The notes below the pieces were generated by a model. That model did not search any database. It had not been told where the DNA came from and saw nothing but the letters and a program-made list of their open reading frames with translations. A DNA stretch of 52,733 nucleotides, taken from the NCBI RefSeq assembly GCF_003605645.1, contig NZ_QVMU01000030.1:1-52733 (forward strand). The letters are read 5' to 3'. Shown here piece by piece: positions 32,544-41,000 of this stretch (positions are counted from its first letter, which is position 1; every line of letters starts with the position of its first letter). The position numbers and the translations under genes were made by a program. This DNA is from Vibrio sinensis (GTDB lineage: Bacteria; Pseudomonadota; Gammaproteobacteria; Enterobacterales; Vibrionaceae).

Positions 32544-33098
32544 TTATAGTTCAACCTTTCGCTTATCAATAAGTTTTTCGTAGTCATTCAGAAGCCTACG
32601 GATCTTCATTAGTACATTTGAGCGTTGTCTTAGCACTGCGTAGTATTCTTCGGTCATTTTTATGGACTTGAACTCATCGTCAGTGGCTTTTTTGAATGCT
32701 GACAAGTCGTATTGATTGCCTGTCCCTTTCTTGAGGTATGTTGAATACACTTGGGATTTACCCCCCTTTGGTTCTGGCTTGAAACGGTTTAAAAACCATT
32801 CGGCAGATAGGCTTCTTCCATTCATTCTTGCCCTAGTTCCGAATCGCCATTGATTATTTTCGTCCTCTTCTTCTCTGGCTATTCTGTTTGATGCCCAATG
32901 TACGTCTGCTCTTTTCTTTGCTTCAACGATAAGAACTTTCATCTCTTGCTCTAGTGCGGTTTGTATCTCTAGAACAAAGTCTCTTGATATTGCTTCAATG
33001 TCATCAAGGTACAGTTCAGATCTTTCATCCTCATTTTTGGGATCTAACAAAAGATCCCAGTCTATATTTGCCTTCTTACTGGTTTTATCCGTACTCAT
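32544..33098 (-). CDS. MobI-like mobilisation protein
   Basis: Protein of 184 aa. The N-terminus is acidic and helical; the C-terminal half has SLSAEWFLNRFKPEPKGGK, then QVYSTYLKKGTGNQYDLSAFKKA, the basic W-x-x-x-(R/K) and Y-x-(L/I)-x-x-F spacing I associate with MobI of SXT and IncC elements. In those elements mobI lies beside oriT and is needed for transfer initiation. Here a repeat-rich region and an activator-like box lie directly upstream, the same layout. The assignment rests on weak similarity plus context. Confidence 0.5.
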   Translation of the reverse strand: MSTDKTSKKANIDWDLLLDPKNEDERSELYLDDIEAISRDFVLEIQTALEQEMKVLIVEAKKRADVHWASNRIAREEEDENNQWRFGTRARMNGRSLSAEWFLNRFKPEPKGGKSQVYSTYLKKGTGNQYDLSAFKKATDDEFKSIKMTEEYYAVLRQRSNVLMKIRRLLNDYEKLIDKRKVEL

Positions 33099-33164
33099 TT
33101 CTTAGGCTCCTGAGCTGGCTTTAGCGTGGCTAATAGCAAAATTCCTAACCAATTCCTATCCAAA

Positions 33165-33332
33165 TACCTATCTATCTGGAGGATTTAACTCTTTTATCCA
33201 GATAGATAGGTACTCTCTTACGATAGCTCGTGAATTATTTTTGTCAACGCTCTATCTATCTGGATAATTTGTTACCAATATCCTAGATATTGCAATCTTT
33301 ATGATTATGTATCGGTTTTATCCAGATAGATA
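33165..33332. repeat. Four alternating copies of TATCTATCTGGA (parC/oriT candidate)
   Basis: Two perfect inverted pairs: 33165-33180 with 33197-33212 (TACCTATCTATCTGGA) and 33253-33267 with 33318-33332 (TATCTATCTGGATAA). They share a 12-bp core. The array lies between the MobI-like gene and parM, so it is a candidate ParR-binding centromere, oriT, or both. Confidence 0.7.
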
Positions 33333-33447
33333 TAGGATTTCTACTCATAAATATTTCACTATACACCAGCGAGGTTATTAAAGAGTCTTGAGCAAATGCT
33401 TCGATTGTTGCTTTTTTTTGGTTTTTTTAATCGAAAAGCAATCTAAA

Positions 33448-33472
33448 CGCCCCTTTTGGGCAATTGTGGAGG
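33448..33472 (-). promoter_or_regulatory. Putative activator box (site 3)
   Basis: CGCCCC-TTTT-GGGCAATTG then TGGAGG; on the minus strand it points toward the MobI-like gene and also lies 100 bp before parM. Confidence 0.45.
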
Positions 33473-33570
33473 CGGTCTTGGTAAATGTCGTGATGTAAAT
33501 TGTCTCTCATCGGCTGAATTGCATCTAAAAGCCATCTTGTGATTACTTTTTGATTTAATAGGAGTGGGGC

Positions 33571-34548
33571 ATGTTTGTTCTTGGTCTAGATATTGGATAC
33601 TCAAACTTAAAACTTGCATACGGAGAGAAGGGGGAAGAGCCTAAGGTTGAAGTTCTGCCTGTAGGCGCTGGGCCAGCAGAGCTTATGCCTCAGCAGTTAA
33701 TGGGAGGCGCGTCTAATTGTATCCTGGTGGACATAGACGGAGAAAAATGGGTCGCTGGGGTAGAGCCAGATCGATTGCAGGGTTGGGAAAGAGAGTTACA
33801 TGGTGATTATCCCTCAACCAAATCGTATAAGGCTTTATTTTTAGCTGGCTTACTTTTGAGCGGACGTTCAGAGATTGATGTTCTTGTAACTGGTCTTCCT
33901 GTTGATCAGTTTATGGATAAGTCTAAGAGAGATGCACTTGTTGAACGTCTTACTGGTGAGCATCAAATTTCACCTAAAAGAAAGGTGCTGGTGAAATCAG
34001 TTGTAGTGGTGCCTCAGCCTGCCGGAGCGTATATGGATGTGGTTAGTTCTTGCGATGATGAGGAACTGTTAGAAATCATAAATGAAGGTCGGACAGTTGT
34101 TATTGACCCTGGGTTTTTTAGTGTTGATTGGGTCGCTCTCGAAGAGGGGGAAGTGCGTTATCAATCTTCTGGTACGTCTCTGAAAGCTATGTCTATGCTT
34201 CTACAGGAACTAAATAGACTAATACAAGAGGACTATGGTACGGGACCTGGATTAGAAAAAATCGAAAAAGCTATCCGCTCGAATAAGAAAGAATTGCTTC
34301 TACACGGTTCGAAAGTTCCTCTTGGTGAGTACTTCGATAAGGCTGCGTCCAAGGTTGCTCCAAATGCATTAACGCCTATGAAGAAGTCTATGCGTGAAGA
34401 AGGTATGGCTGCTGATGCTGTGTTGCTTGCTGGTGGAGGAGCTTCGGCTTACAAAGAAGCTGCAAAAGAACTGTTCCCTCATTCAAAGGTTGTGGTTCCT
34501 TCCAACGCAGTGGCATCGAATGCTCGTGGTTTTTGGTTCTGCGGCTAG
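33571..34548 (+). CDS. parM: Actin-like plasmid segregation protein ParM/StbA type
   Basis: Protein of 325 aa, AGGAG before the ATG. The actin-fold signatures are clear: phosphate-1 loop LGLDIGYSNLKLAYG (4-18), phosphate-2 VVIDPGFFSVDWV (about 174-186) and adenosine motif VLLAGGGASAYKEAAKELF (about 286-304). It polymerises with ATP to push plasmid copies apart. A small partner gene follows 13 bp downstream and a repeat array lies upstream, the standard centromere-parM-parR order. Confidence 0.88.
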   Translation: MFVLGLDIGYSNLKLAYGEKGEEPKVEVLPVGAGPAELMPQQLMGGASNCILVDIDGEKWVAGVEPDRLQGWERELHGDYPSTKSYKALFLAGLLLSGRSEIDVLVTGLPVDQFMDKSKRDALVERLTGEHQISPKRKVLVKSVVVVPQPAGAYMDVVSSCDDEELLEIINEGRTVVIDPGFFSVDWVALEEGEVRYQSSGTSLKAMSMLLQELNRLIQEDYGTGPGLEKIEKAIRSNKKELLLHGSKVPLGEYFDKAASKVAPNALTPMKKSMREEGMAADAVLLAGGGASAYKEAAKELFPHSKVVVPSNAVASNARGFWFCG

Positions 34549-34561
34549 TTAAGGGGGACGT

Positions 34562-34837
34562 ATGGCTAGTAGTGATTGGGATGGGAAAATTAGTAATTTT
34601 AAAGTCTCAGAGCAGGCATTTCCCGAGCTTTATCAAGAGCTATCTCAAATGCATCATAAGGAACGTTGTGACCGTCTTAGATGTTTAGCTATGTTAGGTA
34701 TGTATGCTCTTAGAGGTGGGGCAATGACTACAGTCCAACACTCTAGCCCTCCACTTGAAGAGCAGGTTGAAGAGAAAAATAATAAGTTAGACAAAGCTAG
34801 GAATGGGTTGAAAGGTAAATTGCTGCAAAGTGTATGA
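34562..34837 (+). CDS. ParR-like centromere-binding partner of ParM (91 aa)
   Basis: Directly downstream of parM. It has a compact helical N-terminal half (FPELYQELSQMHHKERCDRL, then LAMLGMYALRGG) like the ribbon-helix-helix or StbB-type DNA binders, and an acidic coiled tail, EEQVEEKNNKLDKARNGLK. It is identified mainly by position. The expected binding site is the array at 33165-33332. Confidence 0.65.
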   Translation: MASSDWDGKISNFKVSEQAFPELYQELSQMHHKERCDRLRCLAMLGMYALRGGAMTTVQHSSPPLEEQVEEKNNKLDKARNGLKGKLLQSV

Positions 34838-34869
34838 CGCAGATTGTAAATAGAGCGTTGTTCCAATAG

Positions 34870-34898
34870 AAAAGGGGTGAGAAATCACCCCTTTTTTA
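34870..34898 (+). terminator. Bidirectional terminator after the par operon
   Basis: AAAAGGGGTGA / TCACCCCTTTT hairpin running into T6 on the plus strand and A4 on the other, between the convergent par and activator operons. Confidence 0.8.
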
Positions 34899-34911
34899 AT
34901 CAATGAGCAAA

Positions 34912-35487
34912 TCAAGCATAAGAATAGTTGCTTTCATGGGTGAGCGATTCTTCTTCATTTTTTCCGCTACATGCTTGGTTTTTACAGAAAGGGCAATCCA
35001 CACTTGTTCTTTGATTAACTGATGTGAAGTAGTTGCACTTGCAGCTATGACAAGTTTCTATCATAGCTTCACCAGAACGCAGCTCTTGGGCTAAACACCA
35101 CGCATCGGTGATGTCGAGCATCTGCCAACGAGTTCCTTTCATTCCAGGCGTCTCATTTCTAATAGCGCAATACATTTGGTAAGCCACATGGAGTGCATCA
35201 ATGTTTATTGAACGAAGGGCCGCTTCGCCAGCTATATTGTAATAAAGCTGCATCAATAGAGACGCTTCAATCTTTGATGTATGGCTATGAATCAAAGTTG
35301 CACCTCCACGCGCAGTTCTACTCTTCCTGCAAATTTCAAGACCTTCATCTTCTAGCTCTTTGTACATTCTACGTACTTGCTTGTAGGTAAGCCCTGTTTC
35401 TACCATGATGATTTTGGTAATGTATCCAGCCAAAGCCATGTTCCTAGCCGATATCCATCGGGCCAAAGAGTTTGAATTACAACTCAT
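34912..35487 (-). CDS. FlhC-like transcriptional activator (SetC/AcaC group)
   Basis: Protein of 191 aa. It follows the FlhC plan: an N-terminal helical region with TKIIMVETGLTYKQVRRMYKEL (helix-turn-helix-like), a middle NIDALHVAYQMY and DITDAWCLAQELRSGEAMI, and a zinc site CHSCKCN...CPFC (about 145-168). GGAGGCGG precedes the ATG, which lies inside the end of the FlhD-like gene (11-base overlap). In SXT and IncC, SetC/AcaC with its D partner is the master activator of transfer. It likely does the same here through the GCCC/GGGC boxes. Confidence 0.82.
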   Translation of the reverse strand: MSCNSNSLARWISARNMALAGYITKIIMVETGLTYKQVRRMYKELEDEGLEICRKSRTARGGATLIHSHTSKIEASLLMQLYYNIAGEAALRSINIDALHVAYQMYCAIRNETPGMKGTRWQMLDITDAWCLAQELRSGEAMIETCHSCKCNYFTSVNQRTSVDCPFCKNQACSGKNEEESLTHESNYSYA

Positions 35488-36082
35488 TGCCGCCTCCCGT
35501 TGTAGTTATAGATTGTTGATGCTTCTTTAAAATAAGGTGTGTAACCCTTTGTTCGTCACTGTCCAGAATTTCTCTCACCAGCTCAGGTGAAAACCTGATC
35601 GAAAATGGCATGTCCTGACTACATGCTAAGTTTCTTAGTTGATTATCAGAGGCTTGAGATACGATTTTTGTAAGGTTGACTGAGACCCCGAAAGTTTGCG
35701 CTGCAATATTAATGTCTTGCTGTGACACTTTTCCCATAAGCAGCCAATATGCAGCCCCAAATCCAGAGTCAGAAGAAGGCGTCAAACAAATTTGATCGAA
35801 GGATTGCTCCAAGTGTGAGATATAGGTTTTTTCTGGCGAGGAAAGCTTAAAAGAAAGGATCACACCTGATGATAAGAGCTCTAATTGATGCTTTGTAGCA
35901 TCCGCAAGTGCTTCCACTGTTTCCAGTGGAAGAGAAAATTGCTCCGAGACTTCTCGTGGGTGGATTTCTGCTAGGTGCTTCAACAATGTCCATAAAGACA
36001 GATCAAATTCGTAAACATTTCTATCAGCCTGGGATTCACTAAGAGAGGCAATATTCATATTGTAAGAACATGAGTAGTCCAT
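35477..36082 (-). CDS. FlhD-like activator partner (SetD/AcaD group), enlarged
   Basis: The start ATG 36082 comes two bases after the transglycosylase stop; upstream in-frame residues to 36157 are possible. In about 201 aa, the C-terminal part (SQQDINIAAQTFGVSVNLTKIV, then LRNLACSQDMPFSIRF) aligns with FlhD's closing region (a helix followed by N-x-L-x-C/A then F-R-F). The N-terminal 100 residues (LWTLLKHLAEIHPREVSEQF, then ETVEALADATKHQLELL) look like an additional FlhD-like unit, making this larger than typical FlhD (about 120 aa). Partner of the FlhC-like protein. Confidence 0.7.
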   Translation of the reverse strand: MDYSCSYNMNIASLSESQADRNVYEFDLSLWTLLKHLAEIHPREVSEQFSLPLETVEALADATKHQLELLSSGVILSFKLSSPEKTYISHLEQSFDQICLTPSSDSGFGAAYWLLMGKVSQQDINIAAQTFGVSVNLTKIVSQASDNQLRNLACSQDMPFSIRFSPELVREILDSDEQRVTHLILKKHQQSITTTGGGNEL

Positions 36083-36083
36083 C

Positions 36084-36626
36084 CTAAATGCCCTCAGTAT
36101 CCAAGTTTCTATAAATGGCAAGGATTCGACTGCCGTAATTTCTTGCTCTAGCTTCATCAGACCAGGTGTAGTAACGACCGATGCCTAGCTCCAAATCTCC
36201 AGGAGCGGACGAAATGCACTGGGCTAAGTAACCAGCTCCGACGTCAACGTTTTTAGCAGGGTCCAAGAGCTCATCTGGAGAACTTACTTTATCTCCGTGC
36301 CAACGTAGATTGATTTGCATCATACCTACGTCAACATTTCTTCCGTGCTGAGCGAGAAGTGCATCGAGTTTTAACTTGGCTGATTCGAGAGAGGTCTCGT
36401 AATGAGGACCACCTTTGAGTGTCCTTAATGCCCAAGGCCAAGGGCTAATGTTTCCATCACCTCGACCTGTAGCTGACTCAGCCAACGCAACAGAGTACAA
36501 AAGCTTCGCTTCTACACCGTGTTTTATTGCTGCCTTTTCGAATACTGTACCAGTTAAGTCAATCGCGTTTGCTACGCTAGACATCCCGAGCAACGTAATT
36601 GCTATAAACTTCTTGACCCTTGCCAT
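36084..36626 (-). CDS. Lytic transglycosylase (SLT family), exported
   Basis: Signal peptide MARVKKFIAITLLGMSSVANA, then a goose-lysozyme-like SLT domain: LLYSVALAESATG with catalytic Glu near residue 50, DVGMMQINLRWHG, DPAKNVDVGAGYLAQCI and GIGRYYTW. It opens the peptidoglycan for the mating apparatus. It is encoded with the activator pair under one promoter, as in SXT-type elements. Confidence 0.9.
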   Translation of the reverse strand: MARVKKFIAITLLGMSSVANAIDLTGTVFEKAAIKHGVEAKLLYSVALAESATGRGDGNISPWPWALRTLKGGPHYETSLESAKLKLDALLAQHGRNVDVGMMQINLRWHGDKVSSPDELLDPAKNVDVGAGYLAQCISSAPGDLELGIGRYYTWSDEARARNYGSRILAIYRNLDTEGI

Positions 36627-36671
36627 ATATGAAAACCCTTATTTTCCTAGCCAGTCCTTCGGGGTGATCCC

Positions 36672-36929
36672 TTAAACTTTCAATTTTTCTTTTGGTAATC
36701 CGTCTTCGTATCTTTCCGGCCATATCTCAGTAGGCTTTTTGTTTAACGCTTGTGCGATAACGTACTCCCAGCGCGGGGACGGTTCGTACAAAGTGTTAGA
36801 AAGTACTTGTCGAGATGTTTTGTGCTCCCTTGCCAGGGATGCCAGGGATTTCCCTTGTATCTTTAACTGATACTTTATCCAACTGCGTTTCTGTTCTTCG
36901 TTTTGGGGAATTTCGCTATTCAAATACAT
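36672..36929 (-). CDS. Ner/Nlp-type helix-turn-helix regulator (85-92 aa)
   Basis: WIKYQLKIQGKSLASLAREHKTSRQVLSN is a lambda-repressor-like helix-turn-helix of the Ner/Nlp kind, followed by the RWEYVIAQALNKKPTEIWPERY closing helices. It is first in the transcript that continues to the transglycosylase and the FlhDC-like genes. It probably represses its own strong promoter (37011-37039) through the inverted arms around the -10 box. The start is ATG 36929 or TTG 36950. Confidence 0.75.
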   Translation of the reverse strand: MYLNSEIPQNEEQKRSWIKYQLKIQGKSLASLAREHKTSRQVLSNTLYEPSPRWEYVIAQALNKKPTEIWPERYEDGLPKEKLKV

Positions 36930-37010
36930 CCTTTGTCTCTCTATTACCAAACTCTTTTTAAAGTTGCTTTCTTGTCGTTTGTTGACATTTCTTGACGTAT
37001 TATGACCTTA

Positions 37011-37039
37011 TTTATAGGACCATAAAGTGAGCCTGTCAA
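37011..37039 (-). promoter_or_regulatory. Strong sigma-70 promoter of the activator operon
   Basis: TTGACA (37034-37039) and TATAAA (37011-37016) with a 17-bp spacer on the minus strand. Arms TTATGGTCC and AGGTCATAA flank the -10 box as an imperfect operator. Confidence 0.75.
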
Positions 37040-37149
37040 CAGAAAAAAACTTTAAAAATAGTTTTATCTTGCGTGGTAGCGTTTTTTGCAGTAAGCGAAT
37101 TGAAATTTGAAGTTTAATTTTTATGCAGGTGCTTTTGACCTGCTAGAAT

Positions 37150-37345
37150 TTTATGCCCAGTTGGGTTGGAGTCATGGGCTATAGGCGTACCATTCGGGGG
37201 AGTGCTACGAAGAGGCAGAGTACCAAAAAGGAATGTACTCTACGTGTGTGTAGTAAGCTAAATAAGGTTTAGGAACCGAGCGGGCGCTGGTTTCTAATAA
37301 ATTCACAACTAACCCTAAGGGTGATTCTTATTAATACTCTGACTT
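37150..37345 (+). ncRNA. Candidate structured RNA upstream of the 37634 gene
   Basis: A 480-bp stretch without open frames has several stems in a row: AGAGTAC/GTACTCT (about 37217-37241), CTAC/GTAG closing a GT loop, a long AACC-AGC/GCT-GGTT hairpin (about 37275-37292), and ACCCTAAGGGT. An extended -10 element TGCTAGAAT (37141-37149) lies just upstream. No known RNA family is recognised. Confidence 0.35.
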
Positions 37346-37532
37346 GCAGATGGGATCAGATGCAATTGCAACCATTACATTTGACCGAATAGGGTGTATT
37401 TTAACCACTAACAAAATCCTAATCAACTGATTTCACAAATGGATCTATATTAAATTTAGCGTATCTATCACATTTTTACTGAGTAAAAGTCACATTTCTA
37501 CCATTTTTTTAGGTGTAGAGTGTGAAGTAGGC

Positions 37533-37550
37533 ACTTTCACATGTGAAAGT
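37533..37550. promoter_or_regulatory. Dispersed palindrome, copy 9
   Basis: Perfect 18-bp copy, 83 bp upstream of the 37634 gene, in the same relative place as copy 3 before its paralogue. Confidence 0.75.
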
Positions 37551-37633
37551 GAGTAGTAAAACCTATGGTCATGGTTGCATTATTTGATTCTGTGATATAC
37601 TGGATATATATGAAATTCATTGAGGTCGTAAGT

Positions 37634-37993
37634 ATGAAGCATGTGATTAATGTTTTAGGTTTGTTTCTTTTGTTGCTAGGTTTTGTTATGGCGGCAGATA
37701 CGGCTTGGGGCTGGGCTTTGATGTCAGTTCCTATAGTCTATTGGGCTATGAGTTTTCTCGTATTGGTACATAGAAGCCATTTTGCAGCCATAGTTTTTTG
37801 GGCTGCGCTAGCTTATATGAATTGGCAAATTGCAGTGGTTTCAATATCGGCATATTTAGTATTCTCTATTGTGAAGGCTGTTATTGTTCATCAACAAACA
37901 CCAATTAGTAAGCGCTATTCTACGAAAAAGAAAAGTAGGACATTAGGTCTAGGCTTAGACATGAAAGAAGATCTGTATCGCATTGGCGATTAG
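37634..37993 (+). CDS. Small membrane protein, paralogue of 17884-18258 (119 aa)
   Basis: ATG at 37634 with GAGG nine bases upstream. Four hydrophobic segments with the same order and motifs as the 17884 protein (MKHVINVLGLFLLLLG, VPIVYWAMSFLVLVHR, AAIVFWAALAYMNWQIAVV, YLVFS), then a basic tail with KKKSRT. It converges on traG. In SXT elements the entry-exclusion gene lies beyond traG; here the gene is on the other strand, so that role is only a guess. Confidence 0.7.
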   Translation: MKHVINVLGLFLLLLGFVMAADTAWGWALMSVPIVYWAMSFLVLVHRSHFAAIVFWAALAYMNWQIAVVSISAYLVFSIVKAVIVHQQTPISKRYSTKKKSRTLGLGLDMKEDLYRIGD

Positions 37994-38002
37994 CCAATTA
38001 GA

Positions 38003-38028
38003 AAGGAACCCGAAGGTTCCTTTTATTA
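38003..38028 (+). terminator. Bidirectional terminator between 37634 gene and traG
   Basis: AAGGAACC-CGAA-GGTTCCTT stem followed by a T-rich tract. Confidence 0.8.
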
Positions 38029-38046
38029 TTTTTTGTTTTTGAAAGA

Positions 38047-41000
38047 TCATTCAAACTGTTTATTGGCGATGTTATATCCACGAATAGCGGTTAAGTAACT
38101 ACCAGACCTGTCTCCGGCGTCGCCAGCATTTTGAAGGACATTTACAAGTTGATCTGTAAATTCCTGATTTTCTTTCGATAGCACAGGGCTACCGTCAGGA
38201 TTCATTATTGCTGCTCCATTAGCATCAGTTTCAGCGTATTGCATTTTCAAATTATTAACAGCTTGGTCCATTCTCTCTTGATTGGTATCAAAAGATTCAG
38301 CATAAACAGCCGCTTGTTCGTTTGTTAAACCGTATCTTGATGTTCCGAGTTCAGCCATAGTTTGCTTGAATTCATCTCCATATTGTTCCATGAAGTTAGC
38401 TGCTGCACTGCCACCAGCTTCCGCTGCCGACGCTGCTGCTGCTGCGTAGAATGCCCCTCGTTGTTCTAAGCTCATTCCTTTCGCTGCTTCTGAGAGATCC
38501 GACTCTCCCGTTAGCCACTCTTTAGCTGCGTTGTAACCGCTAGCTGCTGCGCCAATAACATTACGACCTAATTTAGCTGCTGCAACTGCCATTTCTCCGC
38601 CAAAGCCGTACTCTTCGGAAATATAGTCGTCACCACGTTGAGTTGCCTCGATAAACTGGTCCCTTTGTTCTGGTGTCATAGTACGCAACTGATCCATTGC
38701 ATTTGAAAAATCGCTCGCTGTCGCCTGTCCACCAGCTACAGCTGCACCACCAACTTGCTCAGCTCTTCTAGCCAACCAGTCGCCAGTGTTGTCTACTGCC
38801 CCCCAAGTGGAAGCGCTCCATGACATATCCGGCAAAGCATTGAGCATATTATTTCTTGCTTTTTGCTCTTCTGGGCTAGAAACAGCTCGGTTGGTCTGAT
38901 TTGCAAGACTGCCTAATTGTTGGAGGTTTGCATCATGTTCGCTAGTTACCGGAGTAACAGGAGGTGTTGGTGGAGTTTCTGTTACCGGAGCTGTGCCAGA
39001 CGTACTGATTGTGTTCTCCCTAAAATTGGAAGGTAAAACAGGACCGCTTCCAACGTTGCTGCCTACGGTCTGTCCTAAATTCTCTGGCACAGTTGGAGGA
39101 GTGAGGCCGCTGTACTGTAGAGGGTCGCTTTCAAATCCGCTATTTCTCCCGGTAGCCAAGTTGATAGCACTAACAGCTGCTTGGAAACCTCCAACTTGTT
39201 GCCCTGGTTGATAGTTGTTGGTATTTGTCATAGCTGTCAGTCTAGCTGCCGCTTTGGCTACACTTGGGTCCATTCCATAACCACGATATCTTTGTTCGAG
39301 ATTTGCCGCTTCTTTTCGAACTGAATCCGGTGCATTTTGAAAATGTTGGTTGAGGTAATCCATTGCCTCTGGCGAGCGAGCCACTTCTCCACCCAATGTT
39401 TTAAAGTCGCTATTTGTCATCGAACCCATAGAGTTTTGCAATTGATCCATTGTTGTATAGGCATTAGTTGCAGAAACAAGCTCTTGTGCAGACTTAGATA
39501 GATTTTGAGATAAATTATCGCCCCATGACTGTTTAAAGGACTCGCCCCCTTGTCTATTTATTCCATGAGCTAATTGATTGGTAAGTGCCTGAGAATCAGT
39601 TTTACCCCATGAAACATTTTTCATGAATTGCGATACATCACTGGCAGACCACGTTGATGTGTCGCTTGTTGTAGACTCAGTTTTACCTATAGCGTCGGCT
39701 CTGAGATCGACTACATCATTACCACCTTTATTTCCATCCCCTTGAGACGGAATTGTTGCGACCCCCGTACCTTTTGAGGGGCCTGTTATTGCTCGTTTAG
39801 CTGCTGCTCTCGCGGTTCCCATCAGTGGCATCATCATGGCCGCAGCTTCTTTTACATCTAAGGAGCCAACGGCTTGCATACCAAAAGCACCTTTTACAGC
39901 ATCGGCATGTTGATCATCAATTTGAAACTTATCCATGAAGCTTTTAGCTTGTTGATTAACCAACTGGCTTTGTTGAGTGTTTTGTGAACCTATAGTTCGG
40001 CCAATGCTAGAAAGACGAGAGTATGCTTGGTCTTGCGATACGCCATGAGAAAAACCTCGGCCAAGGGTGTCTGAGAATGCTTCTGACTTCTGGCTTTGTA
40101 CTGCCCTTGCTGAGCTAACCCCGCTTCCAATAGATGAGCCAAGAGAAAATGAACTGATCATGCTTTCTGCTCCTGTTGCCATCGTCCCACTAAATTGGTT
40201 GTGGTTATATGCAGGTTGACTGTTCATTACTGGGCCTTGATTCAAAGCGTCAGGCGACTGAATTTTCTCATTGACATGATCAGAACCGTTAACTCTGTTA
40301 GCAAGACTGGTAAATGCGTATGTTGATCCTGTCACTATGAACAGTGAAATAATAGGAGTGGCTGCTGCTAACATTCCCCCCGTAGCAATCCAGTTCTGTA
40401 GAATGTCTCCTGTTGAGGATAATGCATACATTGAGTTTAAGCCTGGTGTAGATAGACTTGCCATTTCATTAGTCGCTGCTGTATGAATGAATAGGTTTGT
40501 TATAGATAGAACTGGCATCCATAGCTGTATCCAGAGAACCGTTTGGAAGTATTTTCCTGCCAACGTCATTCCCATTGAACCCATAACGATGATAAAGCCC
40601 ATTATAGGAGTTATCGCGTAAACAAAACCTTCAAAGAACGTTAACATCGGTCTGACGACTGACATGAACATAGATTGCTCTGCTGCCCATTGAGTGTTTC
40701 GCTGTTGAATCGCTTGGTTAATCATCAATGCAGAACCATAGTCTTGAAGGTCCTGGTATCGTCCGGCAGCTGCTTCATAATACAAAGGCTCTAGTAGAGC
40801 GACTTTTGTATATTCTACTGCTGAGGTGGAAATTGCTCCTACTGCTTGTAATGAGTCAGCTATCTTTGTTAGAGCATTTACACCTGTATAGGTAGGATCT
40901 ACACCAAGTAGATTGTTTAAAGCGTTATTTACATTGGACCCACTTAGGTTATTTAATGCCCCAACAATACCAACCCCCTCAGCTGTAGACCATGCTTCAC

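Noticed and set aside
1707..37550. Reading the 18-bp palindrome as a CRP site or as a classical parS
   Set aside because: The CRP half-sites are in the wrong order (TCACA-TGTGA instead of TGTGA-N6-TCACA), and parS lacks the two extra central bases; no parB is in the window.
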